A stretch of 39,236 bases of DNA from Blepharisma japonicum (Eukaryota > Ciliophora > Heterotrichea > Heterotrichida > Blepharismidae), in assembly GCA_949751835.1 (NCBI GenBank), contig CATKHK010000160.1:1-39236 (forward strand), given 5' to 3'. The notes below the pieces were generated by a model. It did not search any database. It was not told the origin of the DNA and saw nothing but the letters and a program-made list of their open reading frames with translations. Each line of letters begins with the position of its first letter. Within the stretch, counting starts at the first letter, position 1. Below are positions 1 through 10,309 of this stretch, one piece after another. The translations under genes and the position numbers were made by a program.

Positions 1-644
1 AGCATTTCAAGGATAGTAATTAGGAGAAATCCTTATTACATCAAAGGTGTAATTAGAGGAAGCATAAATTAATTTTGAATAATTGATTTGCCTTATTTTA
101 TGCACATCTTTAGCTTTATTATCCAGTTTGCTTTTTCATTTAAATTGCAAAGTAAAAATCAAGAGTTGAAACAATCATACTCTTGCACAATTTACAGCTC
201 AAGCGTGGATTTTCATTTTAGACAAAGATGCCAAATTTCGTTTTAAAAAGTTTTATTATTTGGCATTCAATTTGAATGATTTTATTTATAGCTAGCATTA
301 TTATCTCATGACGAATAATCATAAATTTTGATTTGGATAAATTTTATTGATAGTGACTAGAACTGAATTTCAGCTTGAAATTTGGCAATGAGATATGAAA
401 ATAAATAGAAGAGTGATCCTAAATATGTTTTAAAGCTTATATCATAAACCTTTCCTCTTAGCAAGAGATCAAAATGAATTATATTTTAAATGGATTAATA
501 GTTAAGCTAAGCTTTTCTTAGAGATAATCATAACTTTTTCATCTAAATTAAACTTGCAATAACTGTTATAGGTTTTCATATAATCTTATATCCAATATAA
601 TTGACTTAGGAGTCTAAATTAATGGAAAATATAATCCTAAGAAT
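1..644. other. AT-rich intergenic, nothing recognised
   Basis: AT-rich sequence upstream of the first gene. I looked in all frames with TGA as Trp and saw no convincing coding stretch, RNA gene or repeat. Confidence 0.5.
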
Positions 645-1710
645 ATGAGTACCATAAGATGCTATCGGCCAAAATGTGACCGAGAAGTTGAATTTTTATG
701 CAACTGCACTTCCCCAGATACTTATTCTTGCAAGAAGCACTGTGGAAGCCATTGCAGATCTAGTAAAGGACCTCATAATTTCATCTCATTATTTTATGAG
801 CCTGTTGAAGGCACAAAAGAAGCGATCCTTAGCTTTCTTGCAGAAGAAAAGTCAAAAATTGAAGAAATAAAAAAAAATATAATTACTTCTTTCTCAAACT
901 CTTTGCCGTCATCAAAATATCCTTGCACAAGTTTTAAAAGAAATTGACTCTTATTCTACACAAATTGGCAATTATATTGAAAAAATCTGAATAACACAAA
1001 GTCTAACAATATTGGAGAAAGATCCAGCTTTAAATTTGTTAGCTTTACAATCAAATGAAGCTATCGATAAAGTTAGAGCAATTTTTATAGAAAGATCAAA
1101 TAATAACATTAAGCTATTTTGCAATATAGAAAATCAAGTAGATTCAATTATCAAGAGCTTTTATGAAGAAAAGTCCAAATTTATTTCTGATGAAAAGCAG
1201 TGTGAATTAAAAAGCAATCTTAAAAAAGAAATGAATTTTAAGGATGAAGGGGAAAATTTACAGCCAGCACTAGACAAGTATAAAGAAGCTATCAGAATTG
1301 ATCCAAATAATGCTGATGCATACAATGGCCTAGGACTTATCTTTGAAAATGAAAAGAGATATGAAGAAGCAGTAAAACATTACAACGATGCAATTAGAAT
1401 CAATCCAAATTATGCAATTTATTATACAAATAAAGGAGATGCTCTATTTGAGTTAGGCAGAAGAGAAGAAGCTATGGAATGCTATAAAGAAGCTATCAGA
1501 ATTGATCCAAATAATGCACCTGCATACAATAACATAGGAATTATCTTGAAAAATAAAAAGAGATATGAAGAAGCAGTAAAACATTTTAACGATGCAATTA
1601 GAATCGATCCAAATGATGCAATTTATTATAGAAATAAAGGAAGTGCTCTTAGAGAGTTAGGCAGAAGAGAAGAAGCTATGGAATGCTTTAACAGAACTAA
1701 AAAATTATAA
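645..1710 (+). CDS. B-box-like zinc finger / TPR protein with one internal frame break
   Basis: The start ATG at 645 opens a short Cys/His-rich module (C6, C11, C19, C21, C29, H32, C33, H36, C37), which resembles a B-box-like zinc finger. A charged helix follows (LAEEKSKIEEIKK). The frame then shifts by one base somewhere between 883 and 943, after which a second frame runs from SQTLCRHQNIL to the TAA at 1710. The C-terminal part has four clear 34-residue TPR repeats (motif YKEAIRIDPNNADAYNGLG and variants), so a protein-binding scaffold is likely. I found no 15-16 nt GT...AG intron that explains the shift, so it is an indel: sequencing error or early decay. The TPR part is repeated almost exactly at DNA level with a 204-bp period (two TPRs). 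Related B-box/kelch relics lie at 19750-21845 and 3246-3905. The partner protein cannot be told from the sequence. Confidence 0.8.
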
Positions 1711-1888
1711 ATTGTTTAATCTTATCAAAAATAAATAAATTTTATCAGATCATTTTATTTATAATATAATATAGATTTATTAAAATTTAGCAGTTAAAGC
1801 TACAAATTTTTAATAATTTTAAAATATAGCAATTTATGATGACTTGAACGTGTCCAATTTTTGCTAGCACAATCCACATTCTTCAGAG

Positions 1889-2720
1889 ACTTGCTCATTT
1901 TTTCTTGGCTGTAATATCTCTATAAGGCTGATTTCATTTTTGTAGCTGACATTTAATTTATGTGAATTTATTTGCTCAAAACACAATGTAGAATACCTGG
2001 CACATCATTAAAAAACAAGCCTTCAGCTTTAGTGAATTCTGTGCAGGCTAAGATTTGGATTTTCAAAGGTGCAACTGCATCACACCAGTAATCTGCATTA
2101 ATGTTGTGCATGATGAATAATTATTTCAATAATGAGATTGCGTTACACCTGCAGCTTGCACCAGCATAAATTGAAGCATATTGTAGTTTAAGTCCTTCAC
2201 TTGTCTTGATTTCATTCAGCATGCCGTGTTTGGCGAATAATGATGCCTTAATTCAGATGCTAAATTTATTTGTTTTAAATGCGATACAACTTATATGGCT
2301 TTTATTATAAATGTCTTTGCAACCTGATATTTGCATTTTTTCTAACAGAAATTTAATTTTAATGCACAGCTATGCATACTTGTAGGTTGTATGTATTAGC
2401 GAATTCTGCATAGACTGATATTGGATTTTCAAATATGAAGCTGTGTCGCACCTGTACCTGCATGATGAATAAATTTCACTTAATACAAGACTTCTTCATT
2501 TTTGCTGCCATAATTTCTAGGATGTTAAATATGGTGAATCATGATGATCTTATTCAGATAGCCAGCTTATTTTCTTAAAGCATGATTTAGCATACATGAC
2601 GCATCATTATGGAACAAAAGTCTTGCCTTAGGGATATCTGCAAAGGCCTATATTGGATAGTCAAAGATGCGACTGCGTCACACCTGCAACCTGCATAGAT
2701 GTTGTGTATGATGATTTATT
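1889..2720. repeat. Degenerate tandem repeat, about three units of 230-350 bp
   Basis: Three diverged copies can be aligned by eye, with cores near 1995-2120, 2365-2475 and 2590-2720. Each contains the order: 'gaattctg' or a variant, 'ggattttcaaa' or a variant, a Cys/His-codon-like stretch ending in 'cacacc', then 'tgcatgatgaat' or a variant. On the minus strand short stretches of the units translate to similar peptides (for example CDAVAPLKIQI and CDAVASLTIQY), interrupted by stops and frame changes. The block may therefore be a decayed repetitive gene, but I do not recognise a protein family. Confidence 0.45.
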
Positions 2721-2779
2721 ATTTTTTAAATAAAAAATTGCATTTCATGGCACAAGAGTTAAACTCTGTCAGAGATTGT

Positions 2780-3207
2780 GAGAAACATCAAGTGGCTTAT
2801 ATCTATTTCAAAAAAGTGTCTATTGCTTTGGAGGGATGATTATGAATACTTAACTCTATTTAGTAGATTTGATTTGGATCGAAATCAATGAATTCAATTA
2901 ACTCCAATGCCAAAAGCTGATCAAATGTGCAATAGCATAATATTTGATGGGAAGATTTTGATGTCTGGATTTAATAATAGAAATCTTTGGTTATTCTCAA
3001 TTGATATCGACTCTTTCTCGGCAATTCCTTATGAGTTTGCAAAAAGAAAGAAGAAGTTATACGAATTGGAGACGAAGAGCAGACTCAGCAATTGATTATG
3101 TTCTTGATCACGTGTATTGTTTATAAAATAAAGGAGGAATATGCATTGATGCTGCAGACTTGAAGAATGCTGATTACTACAAGTTCGATTTGAATAAAAA
3201 AAGTTAA
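2780..3207 (+). pseudogene. Kelch-repeat remnant
   Basis: A broken piece of a kelch beta-propeller gene. Visible motifs in order are YCFGG (2821), FDLDRNQW with Trp as TGA, LTPMPKADQMCNSIIFDGK, ILMSGFNN, and a last blade-like stretch GGICIDAADL that ends at the TAA at 3207. Conserved kelch features (GG doublet, spaced Tyr and Trp, then PMP) support the family. At least two frame changes separate the pieces, so it is not functional as it stands. It lies downstream of the B-box/TPR gene, and B-box plus kelch also occur together in the relic at 19750-21845, so both may derive from one family. Confidence 0.65.
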
Positions 3208-3245
3208 TCAGAAAATTTTAAATATCATTTTATCAAATAAATTAT

Positions 3246-3905
3246 TTAAAATATTTTACATTCTTTAAGCTTTTCTATAATCAAATTCTCCAGCATTTTT
3301 GCCCCGGTTGCCTTGCTAGAATTTAAAAAATGTTGAATGTCATCTAATTTATTCACAGTGATTATATCAGTGATAATGATTTCTGCAATGAGGTCAAAAA
3401 TATACTTTTTTTCTTTAGCAATTTTCTCCAGTGATTTTTCGAGTTGGCTTTCAAGCTGCTCTATTTGGCTGTATATATCTTTTATAAGCGAACTTGACTA
3501 TTTTTCTATTTCTTGCGATTTAACCTTTAGAGCTTTTATAAGATACTTCTTTATTTCAGGGTCTAGAGCAGTGCACATGGTTCTTATGTTATAAGAAAAC
3601 CCAAAAGTGATAATTAAAATTATTAATTTTGATAAGCAGGAATAACTATTTTAAGGCGATTCTAGAGTCCAGCTGATACAAAGAACTCTTTTAATTTATT
3701 TCAATTTTAGTTTCATTAATTCCCAATTCTTTAGAAACACTTGCTTCTAATATTGCCTTGTCTACGCCATAGAGGCTTAAATCAATTTAAATTATGTTTC
3801 TACCAGAGTGATAAGAGCATCAAAAAGCATTTTACATATGAAAGCATCCTCTTTGCAATTGCAAACAAACTTCAGAGTTCAGGATAATTTTCTCAAAACA
3901 GCTCA
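3246..3905 (-). pseudogene. Coiled-coil remnant of the B-box-like family
   Basis: Read on the minus strand, the segment begins with FVCNCKEDAFICK, which resembles the zinc-finger start of the gene at 645 (FLCNCTSPDTYSCK). A helical, charged stretch follows, including VDKAILEASVSKELGINETK and then IYSQIEQLESQLEKSLEKIA, ending at a TAA at 3246-3248. Several TAA/TAG codons and at least one frame change interrupt it. Most interruptions fall where Gln would fit, as in EIEK-stop-SSSLIKDIYSQ. I read it as a decayed coiled-coil gene of the B-box-like family. Confidence 0.5.
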
Positions 3906-4803
3906 ATTTTACAATGCAAATTATTTATATAAATATTCTATTATAAATAAAAATTTAGAAGCATAAAATACCTTTATTTAGCTATTTTCTTAAATTAATA
4001 GTAGAAATAGTTTCTATTCCTTATATTTATGATAAATAATAGAAAATAAATTAGGTAGTGCGTAGCTAAATAGAATTGATTCTTCACTCAATATTTTGGA
4101 TAAATAGACTATTTAAAGTGAAAATCAATTTATTTGGATATAAAGACCCTTAATAATTTATGTTTCCATAAGCTTTGAATTTTTCTTTGTGTAATGGTCT
4201 TGTGTTGATTTGGTAGGCCTATACCTTTTAGCGATCTTCTAGTATCATATATCATAATTTGACAATTCGTTATTAAAAGTCATAGTGTTCATTAAGGAAT
4301 ATAAATATCATATTTATTTTTATTTTGCAAATTCTTAACTTTTTCAATTATGCTCCACATAGCTATCACCTTTTGCAAGATGCAAATTTCAAAATTTTAC
4401 ACAGCTCAACATTAATAAGTCGAAAATCCTCTTCAGCTTCCACTAAGTTCTAATTAAATAGAAAATTATATGACCAAAATACTCTGTGGTGGGTCTTATT
4501 TTTAACAATATCATTTAGAGCAGCTTCAGCATTGCAAAATTTTTATTTTCTCCTAATTCGCTCTCCTTCTGCTAATCCTACCTTTTACTTTATTAAAATT
4601 ACATTTTCAGTTAACGAGGAAAAATTTTCATCCTCCTAAAATTTCATTTCTCTCTTAATTTTCTTTTCTCCTCTATTAATTTCCCCAAAAACATATATTT
4701 CTAACCGAAAAATTAACCCTACATCAATGAGTATTATCTCAGCCTCCATTTCTACGTCACTCCCATATTAGTCAGTAAACCCAAGACGTCTAATAAAAAT
4801 AAA
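3906..4803. other. AT-rich intergenic, nothing recognised
   Basis: No coding stretch or RNA gene could be supported. A pyrimidine-rich run lies at about 4540-4700, upstream of the kinase start. I see no defined promoter element. Confidence 0.45.
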
Positions 4804-5988
4804 ATGCTCTCGATTTTCAAAGCTATAGACAATAGCCAGCAAGGCGCTTACAAATTCTGGATGCCATGCTATCCAGCCATTTCTGAAGAAATTTTTTGTG
4901 AGACTTTATATGAAGTTTCGAAAAATCAGGTTTTAAAAGAGAGCCATTATAAATTAACCACAACAGGTCTGTTTAAAATTTCAAGCCATATAAAATTTGT
5001 TCCTATAGAATGGAAACTGGTGGAGCCTTTTGTGGAAGAGAGTGATAAGCACATACGATATGGGTTTACGCTTGGCCATGAAGGTCACTGTAAAGATTTT
5101 TACGTATCCAGCAAAGAAAAATTAGATAAATGGCTAGATTTTTTATCCATAACTTGCATAATGATGGAAATTGAGAATGACTATAAGATTCTCAAAAGAA
5201 TAGGAAAAGGAAAATGGGCGCATGTCTTCCTTGCTGTTTCAAGAGAAAATGCAAAGAAATACGCTGTAAAGTCAATTAAAAAAATGACCCTAAAAGAAGA
5301 ACATATAAACTGCCTAATTGAAGAAATAAGAATAATGAGAAAATTAAACCACCCAAACATAGTCAAACTGTATAAAGTGTATGAAAGCCAGACTCATGTT
5401 TCGTTAGTTATAGAATATTTAAAAGGAGGCGACTTATTTAGTAGGTTAATGAAAAAGAAGTCTATTTCTGAAGAATCTGTTGTTGAATTAAGCAAGAACT
5501 TATTAAGTGTTCTTGAATATTTAAATACTAAAAAAATTGTGCATAGAGATATAAAATTAGAAAACATTCTGATGGTCTCAAAAAAGAGTGATGATAATTT
5601 CAAGCTGGTAGATTTTGGTCTTGCTGCTGAAGTAACTGGAGAAGGGCTAACCCAAGTATGTGGATCTCCGGGATATATTGCTCCGGAAGTTCTAAATAAG
5701 GTTCCTTATGGAACAAAAGCTGATTTATTCAGCGCTGGGGTTGTCATCTATATTTTACTTTCTGGGAGCATGCCGTTTACAGGAAAAACATTTAATCAGA
5801 TCATTAGCAATAATAGAGAAGCAAGAATCCACTTTCGTAATAAGAAATGGGAAAGCACTTCAGATGATGCAATGCATTTTTTGCTAAAACTTATGGATTC
5901 AAGGCCAAGCTCCAGAATTTCTGCTAGTGGAGCGTTAAAGGATCCTTGGTTCAAGCTGGCAGAATCGAGGATCTATAGTGATATGTAA
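4804..5988 (+). CDS. PH-like domain plus CAMK-type Ser/Thr protein kinase 1
   Basis: A 394-residue protein with no in-frame TGA. Residues 1-122 look like a PH domain, with a closing amphipathic helix containing Trp (KEKLDKWLDFLS). Residues about 129-383 are a complete protein kinase domain: Gly loop GKGKWAHV, ATP-binding Lys156 (YAVKSIKK), helix-C Glu174, catalytic HRD with Asp249 (HRDIKLEN), DFG with Asp270, and APE ending at Glu295. HRDIKLEN, the GSPGYIAPE activation segment and the PFTGKT stretch point to the CAMK group, which phosphorylates Ser/Thr. All catalytic residues are present, so it should be active. The PH-like part suggests recruitment to membrane lipids or a partner. There is no calmodulin-binding or EF-hand tail: the protein ends just after the kinase domain. 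A paralog follows on the same strand at 7136. Confidence 0.96.
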   Translation: MLSIFKAIDNSQQGAYKFWMPCYPAISEEIFCETLYEVSKNQVLKESHYKLTTTGLFKISSHIKFVPIEWKLVEPFVEESDKHIRYGFTLGHEGHCKDFYVSSKEKLDKWLDFLSITCIMMEIENDYKILKRIGKGKWAHVFLAVSRENAKKYAVKSIKKMTLKEEHINCLIEEIRIMRKLNHPNIVKLYKVYESQTHVSLVIEYLKGGDLFSRLMKKKSISEESVVELSKNLLSVLEYLNTKKIVHRDIKLENILMVSKKSDDNFKLVDFGLAAEVTGEGLTQVCGSPGYIAPEVLNKVPYGTKADLFSAGVVIYILLSGSMPFTGKTFNQIISNNREARIHFRNKKWESTSDDAMHFLLKLMDSRPSSRISASGALKDPWFKLAESRIYSDM

Positions 5989-7135
5989 AATAATTCTAAA
6001 AATATAGCTGTAAATTACAATTTGGTTTCAGTAGGATCGATTCTCCCAATCATATTTTTTTGAATAGCCTCGACAAGATATGTCTCCTTGAATAGAATTG
6101 TAAACCTTTTTTGGAAGCAAATGTAGAGGAAAAATCAATTCTGATTAAAATGAGTGAAGGTGATTCTATAGCAATCTATAAATGTGGGCTCTATAAGTCA
6201 TATTTGATTAGTTAGCTACTATTGACTAAGAAAGCAAAAGCAATATTCTCGTGGTTGCTAAATTAATATATTGTGTATAATTTCCATATTAATTGAGGAA
6301 TTTTAAAGAACTAAAAATAATGCTTTTAAACTATAATCACTATTAAGACGATTTTATCCAAAAATAAACCCAATCTAAATTTTCTTTTAGCTTCGCTACA
6401 TTTTAGAAAATTTTCAATAATGTCAAGGAATTGAGTATTCTACCCTTTCTATCAAATTGGTCACATTCTGAAAAAGTAGATGTGTATGTATTCTAAATTC
6501 CAATTAAGCATTGGCCTCTATTGCTAAAAATTGAGCCAATAAATTTTTCCTTTTTTTCTCTGCTAATAGCTTACTTTTTCCTTATGAGGTCAAGAAATTG
6601 CGCTCACATTCTACTGTGTGTAATTCCCATCTGGACAGTCTCCCATTAATAGATTGATGGCGTAGCTTGATTAGCATTAATTTTTAGGAAAATATATTTA
6701 TTTGAATAACTTCAGAGCTAGGTTATTTTAGCAATTCAGAAGCCACAATTATCAGAGACCGATCACTTTGGAAGCCAGAAAATCAAAATTTTTAGTATTA
6801 AAGATCATTCCCATTTTCAAGAACAATTAAATTATTGAATCGAGTCATTAAAGCCGCTTACTCGCAATCTAGAAGCTTGTAAATGCCCAGAAATGTTCTC
6901 TACAAGAAACTTTGTATAGGAAGTAAAGGAGATAACTGTTTTGCTGAATATCATAGAAGTGTTACAAAAATTTAAACTAAGGTAATCCTTGTGCTATTAA
7001 TAAAATAGCTTCAGCTGGGCTTACTTATATTAAAAATAAAACGAAGATAAAAAATAATAAATTTTAGCTCTGAGCACCATTTTTACTTTCGAATAAAGTC
7101 CTTTTTTACCAGTGAAAACGAGTTTTATATAATAA
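5989..7135. other. Intergenic region between the two kinases
   Basis: AT-rich spacer of about 1.1 kb. A short open stretch near 6110-6215 is peptide-like, but too short and unsupported to call. No RNA gene, terminator or repeat was recognised. Confidence 0.45.
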
Positions 7136-8350
7136 ATGAAATCAGTCTTTGAGTTTGCGGACAAAAGCCAGCAGGGAGCTTACAAATTCTGGGTGCCTTA
7201 TGAACCTTCTAAAGATGATGCCGAAATATTTAATGATCAATTAATTTGTGTGTCTAAGCATAAATCAAAAATAGCTACCACAAACTACACATTAACTGCA
7301 ACGAAGCTCATAAAAAACTCATCAAATAGAAAAATGACTTCAATAGAGTGAAAGCAAGTTCTACCTTTTGTTGAAGAAAAAGGCAATAAAACAAGATTCG
7401 GTTTCAGATTGGGACACACAGATTGGCATAGAGATTTTTATGTCCAGACCCAAGAAAAACTCGATGTTTGGCTTGGCCATTTATCAAAAAACTGCATAAT
7501 GACCGATCTTGAGGACGATTTCGCTATTATCAGAAGAATAGGAAAAGGCAATTCCGCTCATATTTTCCTTGGGGTTTCCACAGAAAATGATAAAAATTAC
7601 GCAATAAAAGCTATAATGAAAGATTTCATTATGCAAAATGCAGAAAATACAGAGGCTGTTTTAAATGAAATAAAAATTATGAGAAGTCTAAACCATCCAA
7701 ATCTCTTAAAACTTCATCACGTTTATGAAAGCGAATCTCAGATTTTTTTAGTTTTAGACTATTTGGAAGGAGGTGACTTATTTTTAAGAATAGCAGAGAA
7801 GGATAGATTCCCAGAAAGCACAGTCTTAAAGTTATCCCATGGCTTACTAAGCGTTATAAGCTATTTAAACACACGAAATATTGTACATAGAGACATTAAA
7901 CTAGAAAACATTGTTCTGGTTTCAAAAAAAAATGAGCTAGACTTCAAATTAGTTGACTTTGGACTGGCTCGAGAAGTAAAAGAAGGGCTTTCACAAAGAT
8001 GCGGGTCACCTGGATATGTAGCACCAGAAATATTAAGAGGACTTAAATATGGAACTAAAACTGATTTATTCAGCATCGGATGTGTTATATATATTTTACT
8101 TTCTGGAAAAATGCCATTTTTTGGTAGGACGTCAAAAGAAATACTTCTTAAAAATAGGGATGGAATCATCCATTTGCAAGGAAAAGTTTGAAATACTATA
8201 TCAAGAGATGCGATAAATTTGATTCTTAAACTAACAGATCCGAGCCCAGAAGAGAGAATTAGTGCAGCTGATGCCCTGAAGCATTCATGGTTTAAAAATG
8301 CAAGGAGAGCTTCAAATGATAGCGCTTTTGGTTATAATAGAAGTCTATAA
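7136..8350 (+). CDS. PH-like domain plus CAMK-type Ser/Thr protein kinase 2
   Basis: A tandem paralog of the kinase at 4804 with the same order of parts; 404 residues when TGA is read as Trp. Two in-frame TGAs, codon 72 (IEW-KQV, opposite TGG in IEWKLV of kinase 1) and codon 352 (KVW-NTIS), match Trp in the paralog or the local kinase pattern. This is direct internal proof of the code. The N-terminal PH-like part ends in KEKLDVWLGHLS. Kinase motifs are GKGNSAHI, Lys158, HRD Asp253, DFG Asp274 and APE ending at Glu298, all intact. The stop is TAA at 8348-8350. A standard-code reading would cut it wrongly into two fragments. Its substrates are unknown; the pairing with a near-identical architecture suggests diversification after duplication. 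Confidence 0.95.
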
Positions 8351-8580
8351 ATAGTTTATTCCATTATGGATACTGCTGTAAATAAATAAGCAATTAATTG
8401 AAATACATTTTTAAGATTTTCAGATACATTATAAAAAAGAAAGGAGAGAAATTTAAAAAATAGTTTAATTATTATTGACAAATTTATATTAAATTTAGAA
8501 AAGCCTTTCAAAGCAAGAAATTATCGATTACTCCTACAATAAGATAATAAAGTATGAAATGGAGGATTGATTGGCAACGC

Positions 8581-9115
8581 TTATGATTTATGAAAAATAA
8601 AGCATCACTCCCGCACAACTTTATTCATATAGCGGCCAAAACTATAATAAGAGTATTTCTTAAACAGCCAAGCATCACTATAACCCAATGAATCTTCAAT
8701 TGTAAATTGAAATTCACCCTCTGTCAGTCTATGTAAAGGCAAATAGCTATGCCTGACAATATTGTCATAGAGGTTGTAAGAACTGCGAAAATGAAATTAG
8801 CCACGCATTTTTATTTTAGGCTACAACACTACTGCATCATCTAGTAACTGGATGTACAAAAACTCTTGAAACTTGATGAGAAAAAGGTACGTAATAATTT
8901 CAAATAATTTAGGATCAGGTTCTAAAGTTTAGCATGCCCCATCATACCCTACCCTTTAAGATTAATTTTTAAAATTTTAAATTATCGATTTCTATATGTT
9001 TAGCGATATTTTCATTTGTAAAATAGCATGTATAAAAGCGCCTTGCTTTCTAAGCTTAATCACAGCAATTTCTCCCCAAGCTGCTTCTGATTCCTCAAGC
9101 TAGATTCTTCAATAT
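8581..9115 (-). pseudogene. Unrecognised coding remnant
   Basis: On the minus strand two protein-like stretches are visible: EESEAAWGEIAVIKLRKQGA (near 9115) and, further on, PDPKLFEIITYLFL, then LTEGEFQFTIEDSLGYSD and YSYYSFGRYMNKVVREW, ending at a TAA at 8581-8583. The Trp next to the end is TGA. In-frame stops and a frame change lie between the parts. The peptide composition is clearly protein-like, but I do not recognise the family. It is probably a gene relic. A 42-nt GT...AG segment could remove two of the stops but is much longer than the introns seen elsewhere here. Confidence 0.4.
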
Positions 9116-9229
9116 AATTACCCATAAAAAGCAAAATAGTTAAGAAAGAGATGAAACCTTCAATGAACTTAAAACCAAAATAAAGATAAAAAAATCAATG
9201 CCAGGAGTGTTTATCTCACAGCTGGACTT

Positions 9230-9733
9230 TTAGTATTCGCTATGTATTACTTGCAGCTCATCCTAAAGAAACTCCACCTACTATGAAAATCATAGCAAAA
9301 CTAATGGTAGTGTGCTATGGAAAATGTTTAATTCAAAGGTGAAATAGTCGCTGATTTGAAAATAAGAGGAAAATAAATAGTCTATTACTTCGGCTTATTA
9401 GATGCCCCTGACGTTCACCAAATTTCTTTACGAAATTTACATGCTATTGAAATTTTAAAGCAAAAAGGTATAAAATATTAAATATCTATTCCCTTAAGAG
9501 ATCCGCAAGAAACTATGGGTAGCATGCTAAGATTTTCCATAGTAGCATTGAAAGGTGTGTGTCAAAGAAAAGAAGATTTGGAAAAATTTTTGAAGACTTT
9601 AAGCTTTATAGTAGAAAAGTTTATGATGGGAAGATTATACTACTTCTATTTATTTAATAAAATGAGAATTTTTTGATGTTTATGGGCAAATTTGAACTTT
9701 GAGGAGGTGGGGATATTATTGAAGATCATATAA
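9230..9733 (+). pseudogene. Unrecognised coding remnant with stops at Gln-like positions
   Basis: From about 9338 to the TAA at 9731-9733 one frame gives protein-like sequence: GEIVADLKIRGK-stop-IVYYFG, LLDAPDVHQISLRNLHAIEI, KQKGIKY-stop-ISIPLRD, and MGSMLRFSIVALKGVCQRKE. Two internal TAAs sit where Gln would be natural, and the Trp in the tail is TGA. The segment upstream (9230-9337) looks protein-like in another frame. The end has a flavour of a PLP-dependent enzyme C-terminus, but that is a guess and I assign no function. Confidence 0.4.
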
Positions 9734-9839
9734 AGAAGATGGAGTTTAGCGATTAATTTAATTTTAGTTTTTTGAAAGTCCATCTCAATAAAGGAATTAA
9801 AAAATAATTAATACCAATTAATTATTTAAAAATTTAATC

Positions 9840-10085
9840 TTAATCTCCTCCTGTGTCCGAGCTTAGATTATTTGTAACATCATGAATTTCAATCGAAAAT
9901 CCTTTGTCTCATCCAGATAAATCTGATGGCTTCTTTTTTGTTTCGTAGGTAAACCGCCCCACTGGCGAATAGTAATCAGTTGGAATTTTTACTCTTTCAA
10001 CTGAAACTGTGTAGCTTCTTTTCTTTTCATGAGTTTCGCACTTGGGCTCGCATATTTTTTGGGTTATTTTTCTAGATGATAATAT
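9840..10085 (-). pseudogene. C-terminal gene fragment, unrecognised
   Basis: An open minus-strand stretch of about 81 codons reads KICEPKCETHEKKRSYTVSV, then VKIPTDYYSPVGRFTYETKK, then DLSGW-DKGFSIEIHDVTNN (Trp by TGA), ending at TAA 9840-9842. It has no start codon, and a stop precedes it at 10086-10088. It is therefore the 3' part of a gene, truncated or joined to an exon I could not find. Low-complexity is absent and the composition is convincing for a protein, but I do not recognise the family. Confidence 0.5.
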
Positions 10086-10309
10086 TTATAAAGCTTTCTA
10101 TCATACTGCAGCTTTTATTAAATAATTCACTAATAGGCTACTTTGTAGTTTAACATTCATCCATTTTGCTTCTTTCAATAAAGCATTATTTTTTAAAAAC
10201 TTAAATTTAAGCCAACACTCATCAAAGCCTAAATAAATTTAGGAAATACTTAGATCTAATATATTTAAATCCCAAAATTAAATAATAACCTTCTGTTCTC
10301 AATATAATA

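Noticed and set aside
645-950. 16-nt intron to explain the frame change in the B-box/TPR gene
   Set aside because: No GT...AG pair of 15 or 16 nt lies between the last good codon in one frame and the first in the other; an indel fits better.
7861-8169. Minus-strand open frame of 102 codons
   Set aside because: It lies antisense to the kinase 2 catalytic domain and mirrors its conserved codons; a shadow.
8790-8835. 42-nt GT...AG segment on the minus strand that would remove two stops
   Set aside because: Much longer than the 16-nt introns seen here, and the surrounding segment has other breaks; more likely chance.
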